Part shown: one piece after another, positions 1-13,589 of the stretch
How the letters are laid out: every line of letters begins with the position of its first letter
How positions within the stretch are numbered: the first letter of the stretch is position 1
Assembly (NCBI GenBank): GCA_025618425.1
Contig: CM046838.1
Location: 9,965,252 to 10,029,251, forward strand
Source: Heliocidaris tuberculata
Taxonomy: Eukaryota > Echinodermata > Echinoidea > Camarodonta > Echinometridae
Length of the DNA: 64,000 nucleotides
Direction: 5' to 3'
Made by a program: the position numbers and the translations under genes
Notes under the pieces: model-generated
What the model saw: only the letters and a program-made list of their open reading frames with translations
What the model was told of the DNA's origin: nothing
The model's database searches: none

Positions 1-1436
1 AGTCTCATGTTGTTCTCCTTGTATCAAAAGATGTCTGTAAGAGATCATTTGGTATTCCATTTATGATTTCTGGTGAATTTCAGTTTAAATATCTGTAAGG
101 AATGCTTGATCACTGCCATTATGCTACGACCCTTCCACCCCGACGGCTCCCCGCACAGCAATCTTGGGGCTTCGCATAGAGACAGCGTGTGTGCGCTACT
201 CATCATTGGTTTTACACGTGTGTTTACAGTGTATAGCACATGCTACCTTTGTTGGGATTTTACGTGCCTGTCCCGGCACATAAATTAGTTTTTGCCTCTT
301 ATTTGTTTAATATTGAACTTTAGGAGGCGAAATCTTCACAGTGTCTTAGTATTGCTAGTATCTCGCTATTTATCAACAAAAATTGAAGAAATCTGACGAA
401 CAGTTTTTGAGGGCTTACCAAAACTTTACATGACCTTTAAGCAAAATAGCGATGGTAATATGTTTTTAATGAGATTTTTCGTATTTAGTTTGTTTTCTTA
501 GTATGTGAAATGATATGGATAAATTACCATCAAAACTCAATTCGTGGACATGAAATAATGTTTTACCCGGATTTTGTTAGAAATGTTTTATTTTGGGGGT
601 TTATTTCAATGTCTAGCAGACTTCGAATGACAATTATTTGTCACATCAAGAAAATGTTAAACATTACCGTCTCCTCTGTTCATTCTTTATTTACAGGTTA
701 CCTATTTGTATAATGCATTTTCAAAAAAAAAAAAAAAAAAGAGAAAAAAGATAAGATGAACCAGAAGGTTGCATGAGCGACGAAATAGACGATCAAAACT
801 GATGGAATCTCAAAATATACTGAATATCATTTCTGTTATTTTAAGTGTTGGTACACGATCTTCACCAACAAAATTTTGTACTTATCTTTCTTTTTTTTAA
901 TGTAAATAAATCTATTTTTCTAAATTGGATAAAACTGAATTATCTACATATATCTGCTACATCAACATTTTTATTCAGTACATTTATTCAATATGTATTG
1001 GATTTGAAATAGAACCATCTGATTTTCCTCATTGACATAGGCGCATGGACAGATTAAGAAAATATTTATTTTTATCACAAAGTGATGAAGGATATACAAA
1101 GACGCTTTAATGCACGTTTTTGAGTGAGAATGTTTGCAAAAATACTTTCGTGCCATATACACGGGGCAAAGACTATCCCACCTTCATAATGTGGGTATCA
1201 TGATCACCATCAAACCGCTACCATTATCTCCATAGCCATCACCATGATCATCAGATAACCACTGAAAAGTCAATCCAACTAATTCTGATACAGATATGTG
1301 ATTAAACAACCCATTCCATCAGGTCGGTACAATATTCCAAAAAATTTCACTATCTATCTCTTTCTATTTTAATACTGATAAAAAAGGAATATAGAATACC
1401 AACGAAGTTTCAGACCTCTTGGATATCAACCACGCG

Positions 1437-1476
<40 letters not shown>

Positions 1477-2740
1477 TTCTTTCCCCCCAGTGGATATCTA
1501 CAGTGCGTATAAAAAAAAGTACACACTTTGAAAAAGTTCTCCAAAATCATAATTTTACAATATCAATATGATTTTTTTCTTATACAATTACTCAAGCATA
1601 AAATATTGTCAGTACTCATTGTGTCATTCGATGAAACAGACCCTCACCCATAAATGTATAAGAAAAAAATGTATCGATATTGTGAAATTATGATTTTGGA
1701 GGATATTTTCAAAGTGTGTACTTTTTTTTGTGGATACGCACTGTATATTTCTGTTATCTTTCTCTGTCTGTCTGTCCCTGTCTGTAACTAGCTCTCTGTC
1801 TCTATATTTCTCTGTCTGTCTGTCCCTCTCTCGATTTTTGTACACTTTTAGGCATTGCTTGACTCGGTACTGTGAACAGAACATATTCATAGTGTGAAGG
1901 TAAAAATCCGGCTATTTCCGGGCATTTATTGTACATCTATGTACTGGTGGCGAATTTCAAAGCTCTGTCCGAACGTAATGACAAAATCTAGGTAAAATAC
2001 GTTGCTTTCCCCAAATCTTTAATGCAGTCGTGTAAACTAAAGTTATTTTGAAAAGTTTTCGAAGTACGTATAGTCAGGTACACAGACGGCTCCAAATGGG
2101 AAATGATGTTCACTTTTTTTGAAAAACAAGGATCCCTATGTATAATGTAATACTGAAAACGATGGCATCGACTGATTGCTGATAAAATATGCCCCAAATG
2201 CCCAAATGCTATGTTTTTTGTGTGGCCCACCATTGTTTCTATGAACTTTAGAACAAATCTTGTGGCTAAAAACGTTCATTTGGTGTAGAACATTTATTAT
2301 CAACAATAAACATGATAAAATGAATTATGGTAATAATTAAGACCCACAAAGGGACGCAGGGGGCGGCAATTGTCCTCAAAGGGCCCATCTTATATCAATT
2401 ACTCACTACAGTCAAGAAGATTTATATAAACAATTTTCTTGAAGCAATATGGACATAGTGATTCTTAATCTGGATATCAAATACAATGGTAAAATGGGTA
2501 TGAGGCTTTGATAGCCAAAAATGTCAGGTGCCCGAATGCTGATAGTATAGGGGCCAAGTCATTTAGGAGCATCAAACTATAGGGGGATGACATATATTTT
2601 CTTTTTGAAGATACTTGAAAGTGTGTGCTACTAGAGGTAATTATCAATCAATCAACATTGCATCAATCTGGGGGCACCTAATTCTCACGGCCCAATTGAA
2701 AGTGTTTAAAAAAAAATCTTATATCTTACTAAGGTATTAA
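1..2740. other. AT-rich non-coding DNA
   Basis: Only short open frames without splice-framed coding character are seen. Positions about 100-410 match, imperfectly, sequence at 37.56-37.65 kb and 39.70-39.80 kb, so this stretch contains a dispersed repeat. A (CT)n microsatellite lies at 1437-1474. Confidence 0.6.
1437..1474. repeat. (CT)n microsatellite
   Basis: A short CG run is followed by an almost pure CT dinucleotide tract. Simple repeat; no function inferred. Confidence 0.9.
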
Positions 2741-3264
2741 AATAAACACACACAAAAAAAAGTAACTCCCCCCTCCCTTAATCAAAATGGCGTAACTTTT
2801 TAACAAAAAGGTTTTGAGCAAAATAACATGGCAGGAGTGTTCCTACACTTATTGACTAACTTTTCTGTGAAAATGAGATTGATCCATCGAGTCATGCATG
2901 AGTGAGCAAACATTAAAGGCAAATTGTTACTTTTCAAAAGTCACAAGGGTCATTTGGGGGATTCTATGAAACGAGATTTTAGCGAATTCGGTTTCTGGTG
3001 CATATTCATGTGTTGTTGTTTATCATCCATCGCTTGACCCCCTCACACCTATCCTGACACTTTTCTCATTATTATGGTTGGGTGAGCACAATTAAAAAAA
3101 AAAATCAACCCTCCTGAATTTGAAACTGCAAAATCCATTCAGCTTATTTGAAACAAATAACTCCAGATATTATTACCAAAATGTATCATCACATGTTACG
3201 TGAACATAAGAGGTTGTCATCGTGTCATGGTTGAGTATGCTAAAAATACAGCATAAAAAATGAT
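2741..3264 (-). mobile_element. Truncated copy of a long-TIR non-autonomous transposon
   Basis: This segment matches the element at 15084-15853. It begins with the same AATAAACAC terminal block followed by AAAGTAACTCCCCC, and then carries the interior in the opposite orientation. It ends where the other arm would begin, near a TTTTTTATGCTGTAT-type block read in reverse complement. One terminal arm is missing, so it is a solo-arm or deleted copy. Confidence 0.7.
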
Positions 3265-3830
3265 GGTTAGAGTCGGACACCTAGATTTTCCCATTATGAG
3301 TTTATGGAATTTTTCCTGTGATTTTGTTGTAAATTTGTGCTAAAGAAATTCCTATGTTATGGGTTTAATCGTGAATGTTTCGTGATGCTGTATGTTTTCT
3401 TGGTGTTTGAATTCGGTGACCTACTTATTTTGACACTGTACCTACCGTAATGAACAATTTTTGCCCTTAAGGACAAAATTTTGAATGCTTGAAATCAAAG
3501 TCTAAAAAACACATCTGGCGAGCGAGAAGGGCCTTTGTACACAGGCCCCAATACACAGTTTTTCGTGGAGTTTTTGTGAGCTCTGTCAAAGCCTATTGTA
3601 CAGCATACATAGAGTATCCTGAAATGAGATATTTGCGACCAGGCACCACAAAACCACTAAAATTTTGCAGGGTGTCATTTTCAGTTAGAGCTCAACAAAG
3701 CTGTTTTGGCTGGGAATGGTCAGATTTCAGTTTTTGATATTTCCCGACAGAATATGTTTTCTTCTAAGTAATGTAAAAATTTGGAGGCACCAAACAATTT
3801 AAAATTGGTATTTTTGACAATTTGAAATTC

Positions 3831-3916
3831 GGGGGGGGGGGGGGGGTCACCACATGATTTAACTTTTGTACCTGTCCGAAATGTCTGAAATATTTTCTGA
3901 CAACCCCCCCCCCCCC

Positions 3917-3952
<36 letters not shown>

Positions 3953-4060
3953 TTATCACATTTTGGGGGTCTAGTTTTCCTCCAAAATTCTCTGACAAGC
4001 AAAAAAAGAAAAGAAAAAAAAAGGTTATTCAAAAAGGTGAGAGGGGGGGGGGGGGGGACA
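3831..4060. repeat. Cluster of G, C and A homopolymer runs
   Basis: Long runs of G (about 3831-3846), C (about 3904-3917), A (about 3918-3950) and G again (about 4043-4057) lie within about 230 bases. Open frames across this stretch are artefacts of the homopolymers. Confidence 0.85.
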
Positions 4061-4257
4061 TTCGCCTATTTTCAAAAAGGTGGGGGACATGTCGCCCTGT
4101 CCCCCTGGATTTGCGCCCATGACTTTAAGACTGAGTAAGCTCTCGCATTGATACTTGAAAACTATGATAAGCAGGATGTGCTCAGTTAATCTGCTAAGTT
4201 TTTGGGCACTCTGATAATTTTTTATTGAATTCTAATCCTAATTTTGTCACCTTTGCA

Positions 4258-4969
4258 CACTGTAAAAAAAATGCGACATGTGACATGTTTATTTCTGTGA
4301 CAGATTTAAAACACTGCGACGTGTTTATATATTGTACGGGTTTAAGAGCTAAACACATGTGTTTAAGAGCTAAACACATGTGCCTATTTTTTTCATCTTT
4401 CAGCACGCCTTAGGTGTTTACTAGATAAACATGTTTACCTTTTAAATGGTTCCAATGTATAGGCTAAACACCAAATGTTTACACCTTAATCATTTAGTGT
4501 TTACACCTGTTTAAATACTAAACAGTGTGTGTGATTATGGTGTAAACACCACGTGTTTATATATTGTAGCTAAGTTAAGAGCTAAACACATTCTGTGCTT
4601 ATTTTCATCACGCCTAGGTGTTTATTAGATAAACATGCTTACCTTTTAAATGGTTCTAATGTATAGGCTAAACGCCAAATGTTTACACCATAATCACACA
4701 CACTGTTTAGTATTTAAACAGCTGTAAACACCAAATGATTATTTTGTAAACATTTGGTATTTAGCCTATACATTAGAACCATTTAAAAGGTAAACATGTT
4801 CATCTAGTAAACACCTAAGGCGTGCTGAAAGATGAAAAAATTAGGCACATGTGTTTAGCTCTTAAACACATGGGTTTAGCTCTTAAACCCGTACAATATA
4901 TAAACACGTCGCAGTGTTTTAAATCTGTCACAGAAAAGTGTTTAGAAACTAAACAAATTTTTTACAGTG
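4258..4969. mobile_element. Foldback/MITE element with long inverted arms
   Basis: The left end starts CACTGTAAAAAA and the right end finishes TTTTTTACAGTG. The arms are inverted copies of each other for about 200 bases; both contain AGAGCTAAACACATGTG and the block TTTACCTTTTAAATGGTTC. The same short hypothetical peptide appears on opposite strands in the two arms, which exposes the inverted symmetry. The middle holds a second, partial copy of an arm. No transposase is present. Confidence 0.75.
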
Positions 4970-5170
4970 CACAATACTTCGCGAGTCAGTGTGCTTCAGT
5001 TGATTGCAAACTTTAAACTCTTTTTTTTTTTTTTAGTAATATTCTGTGGGACTAGGAATATCAAATGCTGATGAGTTATATATCCTTTAAACCTAAGAAT
5101 CTCCTCTTTCAGAATCAGATCTTAACCAAAAATTCATATCTGGCGACTTTTTGGTAGTTTTGTGATGCCT

Positions 5171-5314
5171 GGGTCCCGTTTCACAAAACTTGTTATCAAT
5201 AACAAGTTCAATAATTGTTATAAGCTACTGAAATTCTTGAATTTGATTGGTTGAGAGCAAGCTTGTCATAGAAATGGAGCAGTTGTTATTGATAAGTTTT
5301 ATAAAACAGGGCCC
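5171..5314. mobile_element. Small palindromic MITE (GGGTCCCGTTTCA family)
   Basis: Imperfect terminal inverted repeats begin GGGTCCCGTTTCACAAAACT and close TTTATAAAACAGGGCCC. Internal halves carry TTGTTATCAATAACAA and its partner. A diverged relative lies at 16338-16486. About 144 bp, non-coding. Confidence 0.65.
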
Positions 5315-6110
5315 TAGTCACATTTACCTTTCTGCTACTTTCTATCATTACCACCAACAGTAATTGTTTCATAGAAGGAAAGGTTTACGGTTCTGTGTAT
5401 CGGATTACAATGAGAAGACAATTATGATAAGCGCCAACATATACATGTAGGGTCTGGAGGTTGCAAAATATTTCGCATGGAAGTTGACACATTATTTTGC
5501 AAGGTATCATGAGGTTCGTTGTACAAATATTCAATTTCACAAATACTGCAGTATACTTTTCGGCTGCAATTTAACAGAATAAGAAAAGGCATATTTTAAA
5601 GAATACAATGTTATGACCTTTTTTATTCTGTAAAATAAAGGGTAAAAGATAATTGATAATTATATTTTAACCGTATATATCCAAGCATTATCGTTTTTCA
5701 TGGTGGTTAGCGGGAGGGGGGGGGGGGGGGGAGGGGGGGTTCAACTTTTTTCCCCTTCGTAAAAATGGTAAGGCCGATGCCTCGATAAACATGGTGATTA
5801 GAATGCCATAGATCTCATATAACATGTATGTACAGTATAAACATCACTAAAAACCTATTACTGTAACTGTGTTATTTAAATCCTCAGCACTCCTTGTCAC
5901 TTGTAAGTCTGATTGGTCCGTTTTTTCATTCATACCTATCCTGCACATTTCTATATGAACAAGGTGAAATGTACTCACCAGTCATTATGATCAGTACCTT
6001 GCATCATAATTCATTTTACAATGGCAAATTGTTAATGTTCGCTTTATCTACTTGAATGCGAGCTATACGTGGAGTATAATGACATCTAATATATTAGTTA
6101 GTATATACCA
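5315..6110. other. Non-coding DNA with a poly-G run
   Basis: No coding exon is visible. A G-rich homopolymer run lies at about 5715-5738. The remainder is AT-rich single-copy-looking sequence. Confidence 0.5.
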
Positions 6111-6120
6111 GTGCTGTAGT

Positions 6121-6222
6121 CCATCCGAGTCCGAGTCCGAGTCCGAGTCCGAGTCCGAGTCCTGGCATCCGAGTCCCGAGTCCCGAGTCCTGGACATCCG
6201 AGTCCGAGTCCGAGTCCCGATG
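6121..6222. repeat. CGAGTC hexanucleotide tandem repeat
   Basis: Repeated units of CGAGTC, some with an inserted C (CGAGTCC), are interrupted once by TGGCATC and once by TGGACATC. The open frame reading SESESESE across it is a simple-repeat artefact. Confidence 0.9.
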
Positions 6223-6457
6223 GGAACATCTTAAATTGCATTTTTTTTACGTCACAGTATTTACATTATGATAAATACCTTACAGTGAACTCTCTATAAC
6301 ATAAATAGTTGTCTGGTTCATTGAAAACTTCCATTTGTCAGAGAATTTAATTTGTTGTTACTTTTCTTACTACGAATGTGGAAAACTATAAAGACTTTCC
6401 CACAAATGAGTGATTTGTCGCCGTGACATGGTGTACTGGTGGAATTTCAGAAGTTTT

Positions 6458-6723
6458 CAGGGGCGGATCTAGCTTTTTTCCAAGGGGGGGTTTGAGGGGC
6501 TGAGCTGGGTATTGCGAGGGAGCGTAGCGACCGAGCCCGAGCGAGCGAAGCGAGCGAGGGGGGAGGGTGTGGGAGGGGGATACCCCCCTCCCACAGTAGG
6601 GAGATTTTTCATTTTTAGGGTTGCCAGCTTGCGATTTTAAGCATACTTCATTATGATGGCGTTTTCCTATGCACATTAAATGTTTACTTGGCAGCCCAAG
6701 GGGGGGGGGGGGTTTAAAGCCCC

Positions 6724-6754
<31 letters not shown>

Positions 6755-6769
6755 GTAGATCCGCCACTG
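6458..6769. mobile_element. hAT-type non-autonomous element
   Basis: The left end CAGGGGCGGATCTAG pairs with the right end GTAGATCCGCCACTG as terminal inverted repeats. CAGNGGCGG-type termini are characteristic of hAT transposons. The interior has the CGAGCGAAGCGAGCGAG motif and long G and C runs. Possible 8-bp duplications at the ends are imperfect. Confidence 0.75.
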
Positions 6770-7832
6770 GTTTTTTTTTGTTGAAAAAAATACCAAACAA
6801 GTGGTTCGATCAGTGACAGTGCACTGTGCTGCTCATGCAGCGCGCATTTACATCCAGAGTATAGTGCTGATTGTTAGCACAGTGGATGTTATAAAAATGC
6901 GTGCGTGAGCAGCTAGCACACCGCGCCTCACTGAACCAAGTCGGGTCGGGCACGTCGGGTGCTGGTGGCGGAGTTTATCCACTAGGCCTTCAAATATCAA
7001 TTGTTTCATTTAATAAAATTTAACTAAGATATTACTACAATTTGTGTCATGACTTTATGCTTTCGGTTAGACAGCACTCTAAAGAAACAGTGCTCGTTAC
7101 CTAGACTTTAAGGATAATACTGAATACTCGTCATGTAATTTGACTATTAAAGAAAATTGACTAGAAGTAGTTCTGAAAAGGTTGATTATATAGTCTACAG
7201 AAATAATTCTGTATCATGAGCAGTGTTGTCACTATGGTGGTCGGCGCAGGTCGGAACCTTCCACCACTCGAAATTTCCGACCAGCACTCTGCCCGCCCGG
7301 ATATGTACAATGCTTAATGTTGCAGCTACAGTACAGTGTGTACTATGTAGATACATGATATTTTTACTGTTTAACTAAAACTTACAAGCCCTGAAAACCG
7401 ACTAGTTTTTGTCCCCCTGAACCCCCGTGGCAAGGTGTCGAGCGATGAAATTTCCACCACTAAAAAGTCCCTGGTGAACAACCCTGATCATGAGATATTG
7501 GAAACATCAAAATTATAACATAGTGACTACATCTTGCTGAAAATCACAACCATGGAAAAGGACTGGACACAAATTTGGATGTATGGGATTACACAAATAT
7601 GTAGTATTAGAATATGATACAACTGCATGTGACCTTGGACCTTGCAACGTTGATAGACATAAAAAAGAATGAGAAACGTCACACCTTTTCACCTTTACCA
7701 GACCTCAACCTTCTTGATCTTACTATTTGGAAGGATTGTATATGGTTTCATGAAAAAAATAAAAGACAGTAATACCCCGATGGGCTTAGATTAAATAAGT
7801 CATTGCAGTATAAGCGAAATTCGAAATACAGA

Positions 7833-8391
7833 TAAAGGGGAAGTCCACCCTGATATCAAGTTGGTTATAATAGATGCAAAAAAAAACGAAAGAGACACAT
7901 CAGTGAAAATTTGAGGAAAATCCCACAAAAATTAGAAAGTTATGAATTTTCAAACTTGTAATCGATCAAACACAAATTTGCAACTCTGTGCGTGTCTTTC
8001 GACTCGGAGATTCTCTCATTTGCTCTGTACTGAAAAAGTCATGAATTTCAATTTTATAAAATTAAAGAAAATAATATGTTATACATGCACCCTCGATATA
8101 ATGATTGAAAATATGTTTTTATACATCCCCTGTATGAATTAGATCCATTCCTTCATCAACAACATAAGAAAATGGAAATTTATCAAATTTTGTGTAAAAA
8201 ACAAATGGAAAACTTGCTCAAAAGTTACGTCATGTAGTTGCCAAGTTGCGTTTGATCCATTATAATTTAAAAAGAATAATAAATTCCCCCCCCAAAAGTA
8301 ATCCTATTTTCCTCACACTACCCATATGTTTCTTTCATTTTTGTTCTTTTAAAAAAAATCAACTTGATGTCAAGGTCTACTTCCCCTTTAA
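7833..8391. mobile_element. MITE with TAAAGGGGAAGTCCACC ends
   Basis: The left end TAAAGGGGAAGTCCACC is inverted at the right end as TCTACTTCCCCTTTA. It resembles the TTAA-flanked elements at 38660, 39827, 40848 and 55577, though only the right end keeps a TTAA. No coding capacity. Confidence 0.65.
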
Positions 8392-8399
8392 TAAAACGA

Positions 8400-11047
8400 T
8401 AGCATGCAAAGCGAGGAGAAGTTTGGTGATAAAAAGGTATGATAACAATCTAGAGATCTGTATCAGGCAGTGAAGTGAGAAAACAGGAGATGGAATGTTT
8501 TTGAATATCGAATATCTCCAGGTTAATGTTAACCGTTAGGTAAAGGGGTTTCCCTTTTTAGCTTTTGACAGGAAAAGGTAATTTCAAGCAAGTTCCAGGT
8601 TTCCTCCGGAATTCCTTTATGGCTCCTTTCTTTCTTACATTATTTCCCTAATTGTTTTTTTTGGGGGGGGGGGGAGGAGGGGAGGAGGAGGAGGTTAGTA
8701 TGTACCCTGACATTATGCCAACTTTATATTAAAGTATCATAATTAAATCCTTGGAACTTTGCATATTCATTTGTGTAGTTCTGTTTTCTCCAACATTCTC
8801 GCTCCTCCCCAATACTTTCCTTTAGAGATATCATGTGTAGCCCATCATGCCCATCATCTTTACATGTTCCCTCATACAGTGTCAAACCTCAGCGTAAAAT
8901 TTAAAGTCTCATAGAATGAGATGATATAAAGATAGGCACATGATAGATGACCGCTGAAGACAAATTAGCAGTTCTTTCATAAAACTATAAGTTGTTTCTT
9001 TAATGTTTTCCATTTTGTATATTTCGGAAAGTTAACCTCGTGTCTGAAATACTGTTGAATACAGTTAGAAAAACTTTGTTTTACATTCAAGAACGATGTG
9101 TTTTAGCTCTGATTTCAGTCTGTTCGATAGAGTAACATTTCTGAAATTAGATCGGATTTATTGCAATGTTCTCCTATATCTTTTGAAAGGCCCCTTCCCC
9201 ATATGATATGGTCTGGACAAGATTGTGAGACATAAGCATATTTTTAATTTTTTGAACAGACTGACGTCTAGGTGCATGGAGTTGGATGAGTTTACGAAGT
9301 TAAACAGGGACAATACCACAGTCATGACAGTAACAACGTATACATTTGAATATCTATATGTAGATTATAATCTTATGGGTAGCCAATGAATATCAGAAAG
9401 GATATATTTTCTAATTCACCTGATTCTCTATCCTGTCTATTGCCTGCATTTTATCAAGGCACTTTATTATGGACTGCACTGGCAGCAGATCATTCTGTGC
9501 AGGCTGCAAAACTCGTTTCCTGATGAACTTTTCGAACTGTATTCACACGGAAGTTCCGGATAGCTGACGGATGTAATTATATCATGTTTGTTTTGGCTAA
9601 AGTGGGTTTATGTACGGATAAAATAATAATTCACTCAGACAGTGGTCTTCAATGTAATTTTCTACGATTAAACAATCTTTATGATCACATAGGCGTATTG
9701 AAAATTTCAAAAAAAAATATTTTCTAAAACTTTCATATTCAACCGGGCTGTACTCAGTACATGTAGTCATATTCTTTGATAGAATTGTCTTGTATATTAT
9801 TCCGTTCTTTAATTTTCGCCTGATTTATTTGTATATTTTTCTCTGCGTCACCTCTCTCACAGTCTCACTCCCCCTTTCATTCCCTCTCTCACTCCCCCTC
9901 TCACTCTCGCTCTGATTCACTCTGTCTGTCACCCTCCCACTCACTCCCCCTCTCTCTACGTCACTCTTTATCTAAGAACTATTTTGCTCCTTCATTCTCT
10001 CTTTCTTCCCCATTCTCTGTCTGTCACCTTCCCTACACCCTCTCTCCCGATCTCTAATTATGAAGGAAAAGAAGAATAACAAATTTTGTATGCTGTTTGC
10101 ATTGTTTGTGAAGCCCGAATGAGAGAAACAAGATTATAGTAACATGGACAACTTTACATTGTCTTTTAATTAAGAAAGAAAACATATTACTCCATGCTAA
10201 GATATAAGGCTCATCTTTATTTGTGAAAAATTCGGATATTTTTATCTCAATTCTCCATTCATCTTAAAAACCATGCACTTATCAGTTATTTTTTTTAAAA
10301 TCAACTTTAAAATCTAGCTCCTTAAATTAAATGGGAAATGAAAATTACTGAAATAGAAGTTCCGTTTGTCTTGCTTTTCAAAAAAGTTGATAAACAGGGG
10401 GAGGGGGGGGGGGGATCCGGGCCGAAGGCAGCCCCGCGTTCCAATGCTTACTAGCCTAATGAATCAGGAGGTAATGCTCCCCAGACAACTTTGATTGATT
10501 GAACCATTTTCTTCCCAATCTTATACCCCATTTGATACTATTTTAATTTTTTTTACTATTTCCGGGTTTGCAAAAAGTGGGGGATACGGCGGATTCGCCT
10601 TTTGCTTGAACTGCCCCTTTATCGTACAAGTGGATTATTAAAGATTTGAAATCGAAAAGTAAAGTGAAAAAAAAATAAAATGAAATAAAAATCATATATC
10701 AAAAGCCAGCCAGAGAAGGATGACAAAAAAAATTATTTTACTGAAGTACAGAGAGCTAAAGACAATACACAATTTTTAATTCTCTCCTCAGGCTTCACGC
10801 CTAAATCGGATAAAAAGGTGAAATATCATTTTACTATATAAATCTATTGTAAAGGAAAGTTTGGAAATGTAAGTTAATAGTGTGGCATGAAGCTGCGTAA
10901 TCAACAGTGGTGTTGATGTGTTGTCACGTATTATGGTAATATTTTCTGGTTGGTTGGTTCTTGGTATGATGGCGCTCCTCAATCTCTTCAGATTATGCGC
11001 GCCAGTCACTTTCGTAGGTTTGGTGTAGGCTTCGGAAAGCCCACGAG

Positions 11048-11083
<36 letters not shown>

Positions 11084-12060
11084 CGGTCGAAAATGGTTGA
11101 GGGCGCTGGTTGCAATTGCCATTTATATAATTGAGTTACACCCAGGTTCAAGTCACAATGTATGGTGTAAAATGCGTTAGAGGAAGAGTAGGAGAAAAAT
11201 ATGAAGAGGGAAAGAGAGAGAAGGGGTGGAAGGATATATATACACTGACTTTACTATCATTATAATTGTAAAGTCATTGTTCTGCATCGGAATATTTAAA
11301 AAAATAGATGATAAGCTCGAAATAAATAAAGAATTCCGTAAGAATAGACAAATTCGAATTTTCTCCCATAACGCTTCATTAGGAAAAGATAAAATTTATT
11401 TGAATAGCATCCAACATAGCAACTCAGTGCGCTAAGCGCAAAGCGCTAAAGGATACTCCCGCAACAAAACAAGATAGTAGTTTAAGGGAAAAGGAGACAC
11501 AGAGAGAGAGATAGGAAGAAAGAGAGAGAGAGAGAGAAAGGATGGAAGACCATCCACAAGGAGCAAAGACGAAATAACATTAAGAAAGAAAATAGGGGAA
11601 AAAGGAAGAAAAGAGAGAACGAGGGGAAGCGTGAAAACGATGGGGAGAGATAGATAGAGAATAGACACGGACAGGGAGATAGAGAAGGTAAAGAAGGGCT
11701 GAGGGAGAAGAAAAAAATGGAAAGAGAGAGAGAAAGAGAGAAAGAAGGAAAGCCCAGGAAAGAGAAGAAGGAGAAGGGAGAAAGAATGAAGAAAAGATGG
11801 GAAAAACAATCAAGTAATACGAAAAGCTCGAAATGAATTTTCTTCTTAGAAACACATGAACATTTTGGGAAAACCACAATACTTTTTAGTTTCTTTTTTG
11901 TTTTCATGGGAAGTCATATTATTTGCATTTCTGTATACCCTTCCAGGAAAAAAAAATGACTTAATGAATAATGGTACTGTATGAGATGCACATTTATTTA
12001 TTTTTCAAAGTTTTATCTTATCATGTTTCGGGTCACAGAGACTTCTCATCTAAGAACCTG
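8400..12060. other. Non-coding DNA with simple-sequence patches
   Basis: No supported gene. The stretch holds a G-rich tract (about 8662-8695), a CT-rich tract (about 9850-10050), a poly-T run (about 11051-11080) and a purine-rich region (about 11490-11800) that gives spurious Ser/Phe/Leu-rich frames on the minus strand. Confidence 0.6.
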
Positions 12061-12067
12061 CCCCTGG

Positions 12068-12088
12068 CAGCGATGGTGGTAGTAGTAA

Positions 12089-12184
<96 letters not shown>

Positions 12185-12190
12185 AAGTAG
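12068..12190. repeat. (GTA)n trinucleotide microsatellite
   Basis: Roughly forty GTA units, nearly pure. It yields poly-Val and poly-Tyr frames on the two strands that are not genes. Confidence 0.95.
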
Positions 12191-12419
12191 TGGTAGACAA
12201 GAGTAGAATAATGCAAAATTAAGGTCATGTATCCTGCTAGATATTTTCAGTATGATAGACCTAAATATGAGAATATAACATATGACTTGAGATTGAACAA
12301 GTTTTTCCCCAATTCCTGTAACATCCCATTTTTTTTCACGGGAAATTTCCTGGCAGTCAGGATGCCGGGAATGCCCGTTTTTCCACAGTACATGTAAAAT
12401 AACAGATTTTCCTTTTTTG

Positions 12420-12710
12420 GTTAAATAGTAGAAACTTTAATTTCTAACAGGAAAATCTATGTAATTTAAAACGGAACCATGGAAACGATTTGTAATTTAA
12501 CAGTGAGGGTAACTTGTTGAAATATGAATTTTTTTACAGTGTTTTATGTCGGGCGAAATATATGCTGATTTCCGGTAAACCAACAACCTTGTTGTTGTTT
12601 TACAGGAAAAAGACTGTAAAATTGAAATAATGGCAATAACTTGTAGTCCCAATGGCCAGTAAAAGTCTAATTTTACATTTAATTTTTTTTTTTTTTTTTA
12701 CAGTGTAACC
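12420..12710. repeat. Dispersed repeat, copy 1 (ACAGTGTTTTATGTCGGGCG family)
   Basis: It shares with 12880-13130 the blocks GGTAACTTGTTGAAATA, ACAGTGTTTTATGTCGGGCG and CCGGTAAACCAACAA. Poly-T followed by ACAGTG recurs and recalls the ends of the foldback element at 4258-4969. Probably a non-autonomous DNA transposon; exact ends not resolved. Confidence 0.65.
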
Positions 12711-12879
12711 TATCCTATTTTAATTTATCCTATTCTCTATCTTAATCTGTCCTCTCCTAGACCTATCCCATCCAACTCAACCTAGTGCAATCTCTTATAT
12801 ACCCCTTATAGTTTTTTATGCCTTTCAGTTGGTGACAGTAAATCGGGCAACCCCAAACCATACACTACCAAAAATTCAT

Positions 12880-13130
12880 GAATATTCATATAAGTGTTTC
12901 CCCAATATTTGGTAATTTAACAGGGTAACTTGTTGAAATATTAGAAAATGTTTTTTTTTTAACAGTGTTTTATGTCGGGCGATTGTAAATATATGCTGAT
13001 ATCCGGTAAACCAACAAACTTGCTGCTGTTTTACATGAAAAAGAATATAAAATTAAAATAACGGCAATAACTTGTAATTTCAAGGGCCAGAAAACCTGTA
13101 GTTTTACAGTTATTTTCTACAGTGGAGCCA
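12880..13130. repeat. Dispersed repeat, copy 2
   Basis: Second, diverged direct copy of the repeat at 12420-12710, separated from it by about 170 bp of other sequence. Confidence 0.65.
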
Positions 13131-13589
13131 TTCACTCATTGATTACTTTGCAGACATTGGCTCCTCGACGACATAACGATAAATAGAGCTTTTTGCAAAA
13201 CATCTTCATAAACGTGTTATGGACACTTAATGTTGTTACTGGAAAATAATTCAAGTTTGTATGAGAAGAGGGAATTTTAAAGCTTTCAACACTGCCAGTT
13301 TCAGGATTTTTTCCCCTTTGAAAATCCCAGCGGCACAGGTTAGATTTTAAAGCAGTGAATGAGGAATAAGAAAAATATGTTCTCTTCCCGCTTTATTTAT
13401 GAATCTGTTTTTGTCTTATACCTGTTTGAATGAGTTTGCATGTTTCCACACGACATTCTTGAATTCAAAAATTGTCATGGCATATTAACTAAAGTAATAT
13501 GTATAGACTCTTTACATAATGCAGGGTACATTAATTTAAATATTATTTTTTTATATCGCTATGATGCATGTCTATTAACACGCCCAGGA

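Noticed and set aside
4194..5016. Similar short peptides on opposite strands that could suggest a duplicated gene pair
   Set aside because: They are the two inverted arms of a foldback element.
6386..6796. 136-codon minus-strand frame with a poly-Gly tract
   Set aside because: It spans a hAT-type MITE and a C homopolymer; length depends on the homopolymer.
11432..11907. Three overlapping Ser/Phe/Leu-rich frames of up to 141 codons
   Set aside because: The plus strand is almost all purine here, which removes stop codons on the minus strand. No domain, no splice sites.
12046..12228. Poly-Val and poly-Tyr open frames
   Set aside because: They translate a GTA microsatellite on both strands.
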